Shown here one piece after another: positions 1-7,158 of a DNA stretch of 64,000 bases. Position 1 is the first letter of the stretch. Every line of letters starts with the position of its first letter. The stretch covers positions 620,001-684,000 of the forward strand of contig NZ_CANLWM010000001.1 of the NCBI RefSeq assembly GCF_947494875.1. The letters run 5' to 3'. The notes under the pieces are model-generated. The model did no database searches, was not told where the DNA came from, and saw only the letters and a program-made list of their open reading frames with translations. Source of the DNA: an uncultured Williamsia sp. GTDB lineage: Bacteria; Actinomycetota; Actinomycetes; Mycobacteriales; Mycobacteriaceae. Both the position numbers and the translations under genes were made by a program.

Positions 1-830
1 AGGTTCCCGTCAGCGAGATCGACCAGCGCCCGGACGTCGGCCGGGACACCCCCTTCAGCGGCGGCAGTGATCCGGAGGTCGGGTGCGTAGGTCGATTGCA
101 GTTCGGCGGCCCAGCCGGTCGCGATGGCCCCGCCCGAGTAGCCCATCATCCCGATGCGGGCGGCCGGATCGAGCCGCAGCGGTGCGAACGAGCGTGCCGC
201 GCGGATCCCGTCGAGCACGATGCGCCCGGCCAGGGGTCCGGCGGCGAACGCCGACCGCGGACCCTCGTGGTCGGGGACGACCACCGAGGACCCGGTCGCC
301 AGCAGCGAGGCGATCTGCAGCACCTCGAGCGACGAGTTCACGGTGCCGCTGACGGCGCCGGGCACCGAACCCTGTTGCAGCACATAGGACGGGGCGCAGT
401 ACTGCGCCGTGGAGTCCTCCGCCGACTGCCACGACACGAGACGCCGGGTCTTCCCGGGGTCGACGCCCCGCGGCGTGATGACGGTCGCGACAGCGGGGAT
501 CGGCTCATCGCGGGTGTCCGTCGACCGGTAGGACACCTGCCACGCGTCGACGGCGATCGGGACGAGCGAGAACGCGGCGAGGCTGACCCGACGCGCGGCG
601 AGGATCTGACCCGGGCGGGCGGCGGCCACAGTGGCGGCGGGCGGCGCGTAGAACCGCGCGTCGAACTCCGGTGGCAACGGGACGGTTCCGAACGACGGCG
701 CGGGGACGACGGACGGTGACGCCGGCGGCGCCGCGCCCGCGCCCGGTGCCACCAGACCTCCTGCGAGTCCCACGGACACAGCCGCCACCACCACGCACCG
801 CGCGAACCATCCCTGCCGAAGAACCCGCAC
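1..830 (-). CDS. Secretory lipase (LIP family, PF03583-like), 3' end outside window
   Basis: Probable secreted triacylglycerol lipase or esterase of the actinobacterial LIP family. The reading frame opens with GTG at 830, preceded by a GAGAGG ribosome site, and encodes a signal peptide (hydrophobic stretch about residues 12-33 ending near GAGAAPP). The mature part starts with the family-typical PLPPEFDARFY. The nucleophile elbow GYSGG puts the catalytic serine at residue 232. The frame is still open at position 1, so about a third of a usual 400-residue protein, including the catalytic Asp and His, lies outside the window. The TetR gene lies just upstream on the same strand, and a perfect inverted repeat sits between them (850-869), so the lipase may be under its control. 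The substrate cannot be read from the sequence. Confidence 0.8.
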   Translation of the reverse strand, partial: MRVLRQGWFARCVVVAAVSVGLAGGLVAPGAGAAPPASPSVVPAPSFGTVPLPPEFDARFYAPPAATVAAARPGQILAARRVSLAAFSLVPIAVDAWQVSYRSTDTRDEPIPAVATVITPRGVDPGKTRRLVSWQSAEDSTAQYCAPSYVLQQGSVPGAVSGTVNSSLEVLQIASLLATGSSVVVPDHEGPRSAFAAGPLAGRIVLDGIRAARSFAPLRLDPAARIGMMGYSGGAIATGWAAELQSTYAPDLRITAAAEGGVPADVRALVDLADGN

Positions 831-849
831 GCCGTGTCCTCTCGTCGAT

Positions 850-869
850 GTGAGACACCGGCGTCTCAC
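850..869. promoter_or_regulatory. Inverted repeat, candidate TetR-family operator
   Basis: GTGAGAC at 850-856 and GTCTCAC at 863-869 form a perfect 7-bp inverted repeat with a 6-base spacer, 20 bp overall. It lies 20-39 bases upstream of the lipase start and 49 bases past the end of the TetR gene. The same heptamer GTGAGAC recurs singly at 3208-3214, in the divergent promoter region upstream of the metallo-beta-lactamase/Rieske gene. TetR-type operators are often palindromes of this size; the link to the neighbouring regulator is inference. Confidence 0.45.
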
Positions 870-917
870 TCGTGGGCGAAAGCTACCCCAGGGTGAGCCA
901 CGCCACAAGGGCGGATG

Positions 918-1553
918 TCAGATGCGGATGAAGGCGAGCAGGATCTGCGCCAGCACGTCGACTATCGCATCGAGGTCGGGACGATCCGGACCGTCGGTGC
1001 TCCACCGGTACACGACAGCGGTCAGCGCACCGACGAAACCGATTGCGCGGTAGGAGTCCTCGGCCGCGTCACCCGCCGGTCGTCCCGTGTAGTCACGTAC
1101 CGCAGATCCGAAGAAGTCGACCCACACCTCACGACCCGCCAACCGATGGTCCTCGACACGGGGACTCACGCCGACGATCTCGACGAACACGATCGCCGCT
1201 CGCCGGCGATCGGTGCCGAACGACCGCATGAACGCCGTCATGGCCACCCGTGCGAGCGTCGGGATGTCGTCCGTGCCGGCCGCGGCCAGGTCGGCGCCGA
1301 TCTCGGCTCGGGCGTGCGCCTGGATCTCGTCGTAGGCGGTCAGCAGCAGCGATTCCCGGTCGGTGAACTCTTCGTAGAACTGTCGCCGCGACAGGCCCGC
1401 CTCGCGGCACAAGGCCGTCACGGAACTCCCCGCGTACCCGGAGGTGCCGAACACCTCGATCGCCGCGTCGACGAACCGCCGTCGGCGCTCGGCGCGTCGA
1501 TCGGCCACCGACCGACCCGCGTAGGTGCGGGCGGAGCCGGCGTCGGTGGTCAC
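918..1553 (-). CDS. TetR/AcrR-family transcriptional regulator
   Basis: A 211-residue regulator with the standard TetR plan. An N-terminal helix-turn-helix at about residues 20-65 reads FGTSGYAGSSVTALCREAGL then SRRQFYEEF, and an all-helical ligand-binding domain follows. I chose the GTG at 1553 because it overlaps the stop of the upstream Rieske fusion gene as GTGA (1550-1553), a typical translational coupling. The frame stays open much further upstream, but only antisense to that gene. The regulator is thus co-transcribed with the Rieske fusion protein and lies ahead of the secretory lipase on the same strand. The ligand is unknown; lipid-related targets would suit the neighbours, but that is guesswork. 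Confidence 0.85.
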   Translation of the reverse strand: MTTDAGSARTYAGRSVADRRAERRRRFVDAAIEVFGTSGYAGSSVTALCREAGLSRRQFYEEFTDRESLLLTAYDEIQAHARAEIGADLAAAGTDDIPTLARVAMTAFMRSFGTDRRRAAIVFVEIVGVSPRVEDHRLAGREVWVDFFGSAVRDYTGRPAGDAAEDSYRAIGFVGALTAVVYRWSTDGPDRPDLDAIVDVLAQILLAFIRI

Positions 1554-3130
1554 GACTCGAGGCGGCGAGCCCGGAGTTCGTGGCCCTTCGACGTGAGGCA
1601 GCGACCGGTCGGCAGGTCCCAGGACCAGCCGTGCAGGTTGCAGGTGAGCTTCTCGCCCTCGATCACCCCGAACGCCGACAGGTCGGCCTTCAGGTGTGGG
1701 CAGCGACGCTGGATCTCCCAGCCGTCCTTCTCGATCGACGCGGTGTCGTCGTGGGCCTCGGCGAACCAGCCGTCGGCGTAGGCGATGCGTTCTGCCGTCA
1801 GGCATTTGAAGAAGGTGTAGAGGAACTCGTTGTACCCGCCGACGCGCCACGTGGTGAACCGCGTCGACAGGAAGACGGTGTTCACCCAGTCGGGCTCGTC
1901 GTCGCGGAGCACCGTGCGGACGAGCTCCGGCGCGATGCGGAATCCGTAGCGGTACTTGCCCTCACCCTCCTTGGGCTCGCGCACGATCCGGTTCGGGAAG
2001 TCCAGGACGACGGTCTCCTCACCGAGCACCAGACCCACCGGGTATCCGATTCCGTCGGAGATGAGATCGCTGGCGCCCATGATGGGTTCGAACAGCTCGC
2101 GCAGTGCCGGCAACAGCGGGCCGGTGTCGTCGGAGGCCCAGGTGGCCTTCTCGGCCGCGATGACCGGTGCGAACTTCTCGGCCATCCGTTCGAGGTAGGC
2201 GGCCTTGTTCTCGCCGAACACCTCGTCGGGCGCGTAGGGGTGCTCTATCGAGACGAGTTCCGAGCCCTGCAGATCCACCGTCGAGCCCGAGACCATCATC
2301 AGCCCGCGGTGCTTCGTGCCGTCGTCGGTGCCGTGCTCGCGCATCTGCTCCAGGAACGTCGCCTGGTCGGGGAAGATGCTCGTCGGGCGGCCCTTGTCGT
2401 CGACGTCGCCGGTGTCGTTGAGGTACCGCAGCTCGTCGTCGAGGAACATCGGCGGACCGGCCGACGGGACCACCCAGGTGGCACCGACCTGCTCGATGTA
2501 GGACCGTGCCCGGTCCATCCCGCGCTGACGCTTCTGCGCGGCGAAGTTCGCCTTCGTGCGCCGCGGGATGTCGTAGACCATCGGGTACCAGATGGCGCCG
2601 GAGTACTGCAGCAGGTGGATGTCGATGTGGCCGAACGCATCGTGGACCACCGACAGGTCGACGGGGCGCGCGTCGTTCATGTTGAAGCACGTGGTCTCGC
2701 CGTCGGAGACGATGAGCCCCGAGTCGCCGATGGGACCGTCGGCGGGAGCCCGCAGCGCGACGATCATCACGTCGAGGCTGCCGCGGTCGGTCGACACCGT
2801 GGTCGTCACGGAGTCCTCGGTCTCGACGAAGCGGTGGAAGCCGAGTGCCTCGAGCTCACGACGCAGATCCGGCACCGGGTAGTCGGGGAGGAGCACCTGC
2901 GCGTCCTTGTTCACGTTCTCGGCGAGGTTGCGCGCGTCGAAGTGGTCGCGGTGCAGATGCGAGACGTAGAGGAAGTCGCAGTCGCCGAGGGTCGCCCAGT
3001 CGAGCTCGGAGTTGTCCGGGAACGGGAACCACGACGCGAAGTAGGCCGGGTTGACCCACGGGTCGCACAGGATCGTCCCGGCTGCCGTCCGGATGTGGAA
3101 TCCCGCGTGCCCGACGCTGGTGACCTGCAC
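1550..3130 (-). CDS. Metallo-beta-lactamase-fold protein fused to a C-terminal Rieske [2Fe-2S] domain (Rv3818-like)
   Basis: A 526-residue two-domain protein. The N-terminal part is a metallo-beta-lactamase fold with the metal-binding HLHRDH motif (SHLHRDHFD, around residue 58) and a first strand typical of UlaG-like enzymes. The C-terminal 55 residues form a Rieske domain, with C477-x-H479 and C497-x2-H500 ligating a [2Fe-2S] cluster. The arrangement recalls CMP-N-acetylneuraminate hydroxylase-like proteins, and length and position match M. tuberculosis Rv3818, whose function is unknown as far as I recall. The GTG start at 3130 is preceded by a GAGAGGA ribosome site and a TATCCT -10 box at 3169-3174. 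It overlaps the downstream TetR gene by four bases. I infer a redox or hydroxylase role; the substrate is unknown. Confidence 0.85.
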   Translation of the reverse strand: MQVTSVGHAGFHIRTAAGTILCDPWVNPAYFASWFPFPDNSELDWATLGDCDFLYVSHLHRDHFDARNLAENVNKDAQVLLPDYPVPDLRRELEALGFHRFVETEDSVTTTVSTDRGSLDVMIVALRAPADGPIGDSGLIVSDGETTCFNMNDARPVDLSVVHDAFGHIDIHLLQYSGAIWYPMVYDIPRRTKANFAAQKRQRGMDRARSYIEQVGATWVVPSAGPPMFLDDELRYLNDTGDVDDKGRPTSIFPDQATFLEQMREHGTDDGTKHRGLMMVSGSTVDLQGSELVSIEHPYAPDEVFGENKAAYLERMAEKFAPVIAAEKATWASDDTGPLLPALRELFEPIMGASDLISDGIGYPVGLVLGEETVVLDFPNRIVREPKEGEGKYRYGFRIAPELVRTVLRDDEPDWVNTVFLSTRFTTWRVGGYNEFLYTFFKCLTAERIAYADGWFAEAHDDTASIEKDGWEIQRRCPHLKADLSAFGVIEGEKLTCNLHGWSWDLPTGRCLTSKGHELRARRLES

Positions 3131-3168
3131 GTGTACCCGTCCTCTCGCGTGGCCGTCTGCTCCGGTCG

Positions 3169-3174
3169 AGGATA
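3169..3174 (-). promoter_or_regulatory. Predicted -10 box for the Rieske fusion gene
   Basis: TATCCT on the minus strand, about 40 bases before the GTG start at 3130, leaving room for the GAGAGGA ribosome site. No good -35 is seen. It shares the 104-base divergent region with the leaderless-type promoter of the acyltransferase at 3235. Confidence 0.4.
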
Positions 3175-3221
3175 GTCGCGGCCCGGTCCGTCACCCGAGA
3201 CGTGCAGGTGAGACCGCCCAC

Positions 3222-3227
3222 TAGGGT
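3222..3227 (+). promoter_or_regulatory. TAGGGT -10 box, leaderless-type promoter
   Basis: TAGGGT ends seven bases before the GTG at 3235, so transcription would begin at or next to the start codon. No Shine-Dalgarno sequence lies in between. This spacing is the known signature of leaderless mRNAs in mycobacteria. Confidence 0.5.
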
Positions 3228-3234
3228 GGTCGGC

Positions 3235-3993
3235 GTGGAACCCGCCTACGACACCGTGATCACCGTCGCCCGCTCGCTGTGGGCGCTTCAGGGACTGAAG
3301 TTCACCGTCATCGGGCAGGAGAACATCCCGACCGAGGGCGGGGCCGTCGTCGCGATCAACCACACCGGCTACATGGACTTCACCTACGCCGGCCTGCCCT
3401 CCTTCCTCCACGGCCGCCGCAAGGTGCGGTTCATGGCGAAGAAGGAGGTCTTCGACTCGACGCTCTCCGGCCCGATCATGCGGGCGCTACGGCACATCCC
3501 GGTCGACCGTGAGGCCGGCGCCGACAGCTACCAGGCCGCGGTCGAGTACCTGCGCCGGGGCGAGCTCGTCGGCGTGTACCCCGAGGCGACCATCAGTCGC
3601 AGCTTCGAGATCAAGGCGTTCAAATCGGGTGCGGCGCGGATGGCGCTCGAGTCCGGGGTCCCGATCGTCCCGCACGTCATCTGGGGCGCGCAGCGCGTGT
3701 GGACCAAGGGCCACCCCAAGAACATGGGCCGGTCGAACGTGCCGATCCACATCACCGTCGCCGAGCCGATCGCACCCGAGGGCACCCCGGAGACGCTGAC
3801 CGAGCGGCTGCACGAGGTGATGGTCGAGACGCTGCACCGCACCCAGGAGAACTACGGCCCCCATCCCGCAGGCGAGTTCTGGGTCCCCGCCCGCCTCGGT
3901 GGTTCTGCGCCGACGCTCGCCGACGCCGACGCGGAGGACGAGAAGGAGGCCGCGGAGCGGGCGGCCCGGCGCGCACAGCGGTCGTCCGACTGA
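3235..3993 (+). CDS. PlsC-type lysophospholipid (1-acylglycerol-3-phosphate) acyltransferase, paralog A
   Basis: A 252-residue acyltransferase that would transfer an acyl group from acyl-CoA or acyl-ACP to a lysolipid at the membrane. The HX4D catalytic motif is NHTGYMD (about residues 38-44). A second signature, GVYPEATISRS, replaces the usual EGTRS block, and VPIVPHVIWG follows as the fourth motif. The GTG at 3235 was chosen because the next residues (EPAYDTVI) align with the ATG start of its paralog at 6391. A longer in-frame extension upstream lacks a ribosome site. The pair corresponds to the Rv3814c-Rv3816c acyltransferases by position. The C-terminal 40 residues are charged and Ala/Glu-rich. 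The acceptor lipid is not known. Confidence 0.88.
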   Translation: MEPAYDTVITVARSLWALQGLKFTVIGQENIPTEGGAVVAINHTGYMDFTYAGLPSFLHGRRKVRFMAKKEVFDSTLSGPIMRALRHIPVDREAGADSYQAAVEYLRRGELVGVYPEATISRSFEIKAFKSGAARMALESGVPIVPHVIWGAQRVWTKGHPKNMGRSNVPIHITVAEPIAPEGTPETLTERLHEVMVETLHRTQENYGPHPAGEFWVPARLGGSAPTLADADAEDEKEAAERAARRAQRSSD

Positions 3994-4003
3994 CCCGCGG
4001 CGG

Positions 4004-5170
4004 TCACAGATCGGCGATGTGAGCCCGATCGCCACCGGCGCGCTTCGCCTCGTACATGAGCCCGTCGGCACGACGCTGCGCCTCGCGGAAATCGTCGGCG
4101 GAGCGCCGGGGTGACGCCGGTTCGACGATGACGGCCGCGCCGACACTCACCGTCACCGACCTCGGCTCGGCTGTGGTGTCCTGCGGGCCGGCGGCGACAC
4201 GAAGTCTGGGCACGACCGACTCGACGCGCCGGACGAGGTCCTCCCGGCTGCCGACGACGACCGCCATGAACTCCTCGCCGCCGGTGCGCCCGACGATCGC
4301 ACCGTCACCCATGCCGGCGAGCATCGCGCCCGCGAGCCGCTGGAGCACCTCGTCGCCCTCGTCGTGGCCGTGGGTGTCGTTGACCGCCTTGAAATCGTCG
4401 ACGTCGACCACGACGACGGCCAGCATCGCCTGTGTCGACCGTGCCCGGCCCCACGTCACCTCCAGCGCTGCCTCGACGCCCCGACGGTTCCGCAGTCCGG
4501 TGAGCGGGTCACGGACGGACTGGCGGGCGTCGGCCGACAGCAGAGTCCACGCGACATGCGACGCGATCGGGGCTCCGCACACGGCCGTCAGCATCGCGAC
4601 CGTGCCGGACCCGACCCCGAAGAGGTCGACGACGTCGGTGCGCGCCACCCGCCACGCACTCGCGATGATGAACCAGAACGCGAACAGCAGATGCGCGACG
4701 ACCCAGCGGGAGCTGACGAAGTACACGCAGATGGTGCTCGTCAGCGCGAGCAGCACGCATCCGAACGCGCCGTCGAGCGGCGGCAGGGTCAGCATCACCG
4801 CGGCCACGCCGAGATCGCCGAAGATCAGCAGACCGACGAAGTAGGCGCGGGCACGGCGCCTCGTCCGCGGCATCGGCAGACGCATGATCGCGACGACGAC
4901 GATCGCCTGCAGCACCAGGATGACCAGGGTGATCGCGGTGCCCCACGTGCCGCGCGGTCCGCGGGAGCTCAGCAGCGCCAGCACGGAACCGAGCGCCATC
5001 ATCGTCGTGGCGGCGGCGAGCGCGAACCGCAGCTGACGGTTCAGGGGTCGCATCGAGTGGTGATGGATGATCCAGAGGTAGTCGTAGGGGTTGACCAGCC
5101 ACAGCCAGAAGGCCCGCGGCCACCCGTCGGCGATCCGCGGACCCCGCGCCTGCGAGCGCAACGAGCTCAT
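4004..5170 (-). CDS. Membrane GGDEF-domain diguanylate cyclase, copy A
   Basis: A 388-residue protein with about six transmembrane helices (roughly residues 45-205) followed by a GGDEF domain. The domain carries the substrate and metal motif VVDVDDFKAVNDTHGHDEGD and the active-site loop GRTGGEEF, so it should condense two GTP into cyclic di-GMP. No RxxD inhibitory site precedes the GGEEF loop. No EAL or HD-GYP domain is attached. The ATG at 5170 overlaps the stop of the upstream paralog (ATGA, 5167-5170), giving a two-gene operon that looks like a tandem duplication. Both copies share an N-terminal block of the form (P)(Y/F)DY followed by HHS. The signal sensed by the membrane part is unknown. 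Confidence 0.88.
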   Translation of the reverse strand: MSSLRSQARGPRIADGWPRAFWLWLVNPYDYLWIIHHHSMRPLNRQLRFALAAATTMMALGSVLALLSSRGPRGTWGTAITLVILVLQAIVVVAIMRLPMPRTRRRARAYFVGLLIFGDLGVAAVMLTLPPLDGAFGCVLLALTSTICVYFVSSRWVVAHLLFAFWFIIASAWRVARTDVVDLFGVGSGTVAMLTAVCGAPIASHVAWTLLSADARQSVRDPLTGLRNRRGVEAALEVTWGRARSTQAMLAVVVVDVDDFKAVNDTHGHDEGDEVLQRLAGAMLAGMGDGAIVGRTGGEEFMAVVVGSREDLVRRVESVVPRLRVAAGPQDTTAEPRSVTVSVGAAVIVEPASPRRSADDFREAQRRADGLMYEAKRAGGDRAHIADL

Positions 5171-6357
5171 CGGAGATCCCCCACCCTCGCAGTGTCCCCC
5201 CCGGCCCTCTTGGCCTCGTACATGAGGTCGTCCGCGGCCCGCGTCGCCCGCCGGACGATCGGCGCGAGGTCCCCGCCGACGGTGGGATGAACGATCGCCG
5301 CACCGACGCTGACGGTGATCGTCACCGTCCGGACCGCCGCGCCCACCGCTGCGGGCAGTTCCTGCACCACGGCGCCGACCTCGTCGTCTGTCCCCGCCGC
5401 GAGCACGGTGAACTCCTCGCCGCCGGTCCGTGCGACAGCGGACGTTGATGGTGCGGCGACGTCGACCGCGGCCGCCAACTCACGCAGGACGGCATCGCCG
5501 ACGTCGTGCCCGTGGCGGTCGTTGACCGACTTGAAGTCGTCGACGTCGACCATGATCACCGCGAGCACCGCACCGGAGTCCAGCGCGGACGACCACAGCG
5601 GTCGGATCGCCGACCACAGGCCCCGGCGGTTGAGCACACCGGTGAGCGGGTCGATCAGGGAGTCGCGGGCGTCCGCCGACAGCAGCGACCAGGCGATGTG
5701 CGTCGCGGTCGGCATCAGACAGACCGCCATGAGCATCACGACGATCCCGGCGGCCACGGCCCAGCTGTCGAACTCACCGCTCAGGGCGGTCCGGTACCCG
5801 CAGATCGCGATGACCGCGGTGCACCACACCAGGTGCGCCACCATCCATCGCGCCGACAGGCAGAACGCGCACAGCGCACTGGGCAGCGCGAACAGCGCGC
5901 AGGCCACGGCACTGACGACGGGCGAGTAGAGCAGCAGGACGGACGTCAGCCCGACGTCACAGAAGACGGCCGCGGACACGAACGCGATCCGGGCCGTGCG
6001 CGCGGACCGCGGCGCGGGCGCCACCAACACGATCACGACGAACACCGCCTGGGCGACGAGGACGACCACCGGCCAGGCGCGGGCGAGAGTTCCCGACGGC
6101 CCACGGTCACTGGCGAGGAGCAGCATCGAGCAGATGCCCATCCCGGTTGTCGCGACCGCCATCAGCAGCCGGTACGGGAGATGGAGCGATCGGGTCGAGT
6201 GGTGGGTTATCGCGAAGGAGTAGTCGAAGGGGTGGGTCCACCACCAGCGCACCTGCGCGATCAGGTCGGGCTCGTCGACGAGTGGGTCAGCCCGGACGGG
6301 TGGGCGCGCGGCACCGCGACGCCGAACCCGTTCCGCCCCGTCCATCCTGACCATCAT
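5167..6357 (-). CDS. Membrane GGDEF-domain diguanylate cyclase, copy B
   Basis: A 396-residue paralog of the following gene, with the same plan. A short cytoplasmic N-terminus contains HPFDYSFAITHHSTRS, then come about six membrane helices and a GGDEF domain with VDVDDFKSVNDRHGHDVGD and ARTGGEEF. Again there is no RxxD product-inhibition site. Start choice is open between adjacent ATG codons at 6357 and 6354 and a third at 6345; no convincing ribosome site separates them. The start lies only 33 bases from the divergently transcribed acyltransferase B, so the promoters must overlap or lie inside coding sequence. An open frame continuing upstream is antisense to the acyltransferase and is not counted. 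It is translationally coupled to copy A. Confidence 0.86.
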   Translation of the reverse strand: MMVRMDGAERVRRRGAARPPVRADPLVDEPDLIAQVRWWWTHPFDYSFAITHHSTRSLHLPYRLLMAVATTGMGICSMLLLASDRGPSGTLARAWPVVVLVAQAVFVVIVLVAPAPRSARTARIAFVSAAVFCDVGLTSVLLLYSPVVSAVACALFALPSALCAFCLSARWMVAHLVWCTAVIAICGYRTALSGEFDSWAVAAGIVVMLMAVCLMPTATHIAWSLLSADARDSLIDPLTGVLNRRGLWSAIRPLWSSALDSGAVLAVIMVDVDDFKSVNDRHGHDVGDAVLRELAAAVDVAAPSTSAVARTGGEEFTVLAAGTDDEVGAVVQELPAAVGAAVRTVTITVSVGAAIVHPTVGGDLAPIVRRATRAADDLMYEAKRAGGDTARVGDLR

Positions 6358-6378
6358 GGCCGGGACAGAGGGCCTCGA

Positions 6379-6384
6379 TACCCT
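6379..6384 (+). promoter_or_regulatory. TACCCT -10 box, leaderless-type promoter
   Basis: TACCCT followed by six bases and the ATG at 6391. The predicted transcription start coincides with the A of the start codon, and there is no ribosome site. This is the same architecture as in front of acyltransferase A. Confidence 0.5.
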
Positions 6385-6390
6385 TGTTCC

Positions 6391-7158
6391 ATGGAACCGG
6401 TCTACCGGTCGCTGGAGATCGCGGCGCACACCCTCGCGGCCGTCCAGGGCATACAGCTGTCGGTTGTGGACGAGCACCATGTGCCGTCCGAAGGTGGTGC
6501 GGTGATCGCCGTCAACCACACGGGCTACGTCGATTTCCTGCCTGCCGCGCTCGGCGTGTACCGGGCCGGCCGCCGCGTTCGCTACATGATCAAGTCCGAG
6601 ATGATGGACGTCCGCGTCGTGCGGTTCCTCATCGAGCACACCCACACCGTCCCGGTCGACCGGTCCGCCGGCGCCGAGGCGTACGCGACCGCGGTGGAAC
6701 GTCTGCGGGAGGGCTTCCTGCTCGGCGTGTACCCGGAGGCGACCATCAGCCGCAGCTTCGAGCTCAAGGAGTTCAAGACGGGCGCTGTCCGCATGGCCGC
6801 GGAGGCCGACGTGCCGATCGTCCCGTGCATCGTGTGGGGCGAACAACGACTGTGGTCGAAGGGCACGAGCCGACGCATGGGTCGACACCGCATCCCGGTC
6901 TCGGTCCGGTTCGGGACGCCGCTGCATGTCGAACCGACCGCCGACCCCGGCGCCGAGACGGAGCGCCTGAAGTCGGTGATGTCCGATCTGCTCGACGCGA
7001 CGCGGGCGGACTACCCGGAGCACCCCCGCGGTGCCGACTGGGTACCGGCCGCGATGGGGGGATCTGCGCCGACCCTCGCCGAGGCGCACGAGATCGAGGT
7101 GGTCGAGGAGCGGGAGAAGGCCGCCGCCCGCGCCGCGAAGCGTGCGGAGAACGCGTGA
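6391..7158 (+). CDS. PlsC-type lysophospholipid acyltransferase, paralog B
   Basis: A 255-residue acyltransferase paralogous to the gene at 3235. It has the same motifs in order: NHTGYVDF (HX4D), VPVDRSAGAEAYA, GVYPEATISRSFELKEFKTGA and VPIVPCIVWGEQR. The ATG at 6391 is clear because MEPVYRSLE aligns with the start of paralog A. Its stop overlaps the GTG of the HAD hydrolase gene (GTGA, 7155-7158), so the two are coupled, matching the Rv3813c-Rv3816c arrangement. The pairing of an acyltransferase with a HAD phosphatase suggests glycerolipid or phospholipid turnover; the actual substrates are unknown. Confidence 0.88.
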   Translation: MEPVYRSLEIAAHTLAAVQGIQLSVVDEHHVPSEGGAVIAVNHTGYVDFLPAALGVYRAGRRVRYMIKSEMMDVRVVRFLIEHTHTVPVDRSAGAEAYATAVERLREGFLLGVYPEATISRSFELKEFKTGAVRMAAEADVPIVPCIVWGEQRLWSKGTSRRMGRHRIPVSVRFGTPLHVEPTADPGAETERLKSVMSDLLDATRADYPEHPRGADWVPAAMGGSAPTLAEAHEIEVVEEREKAAARAAKRAENA

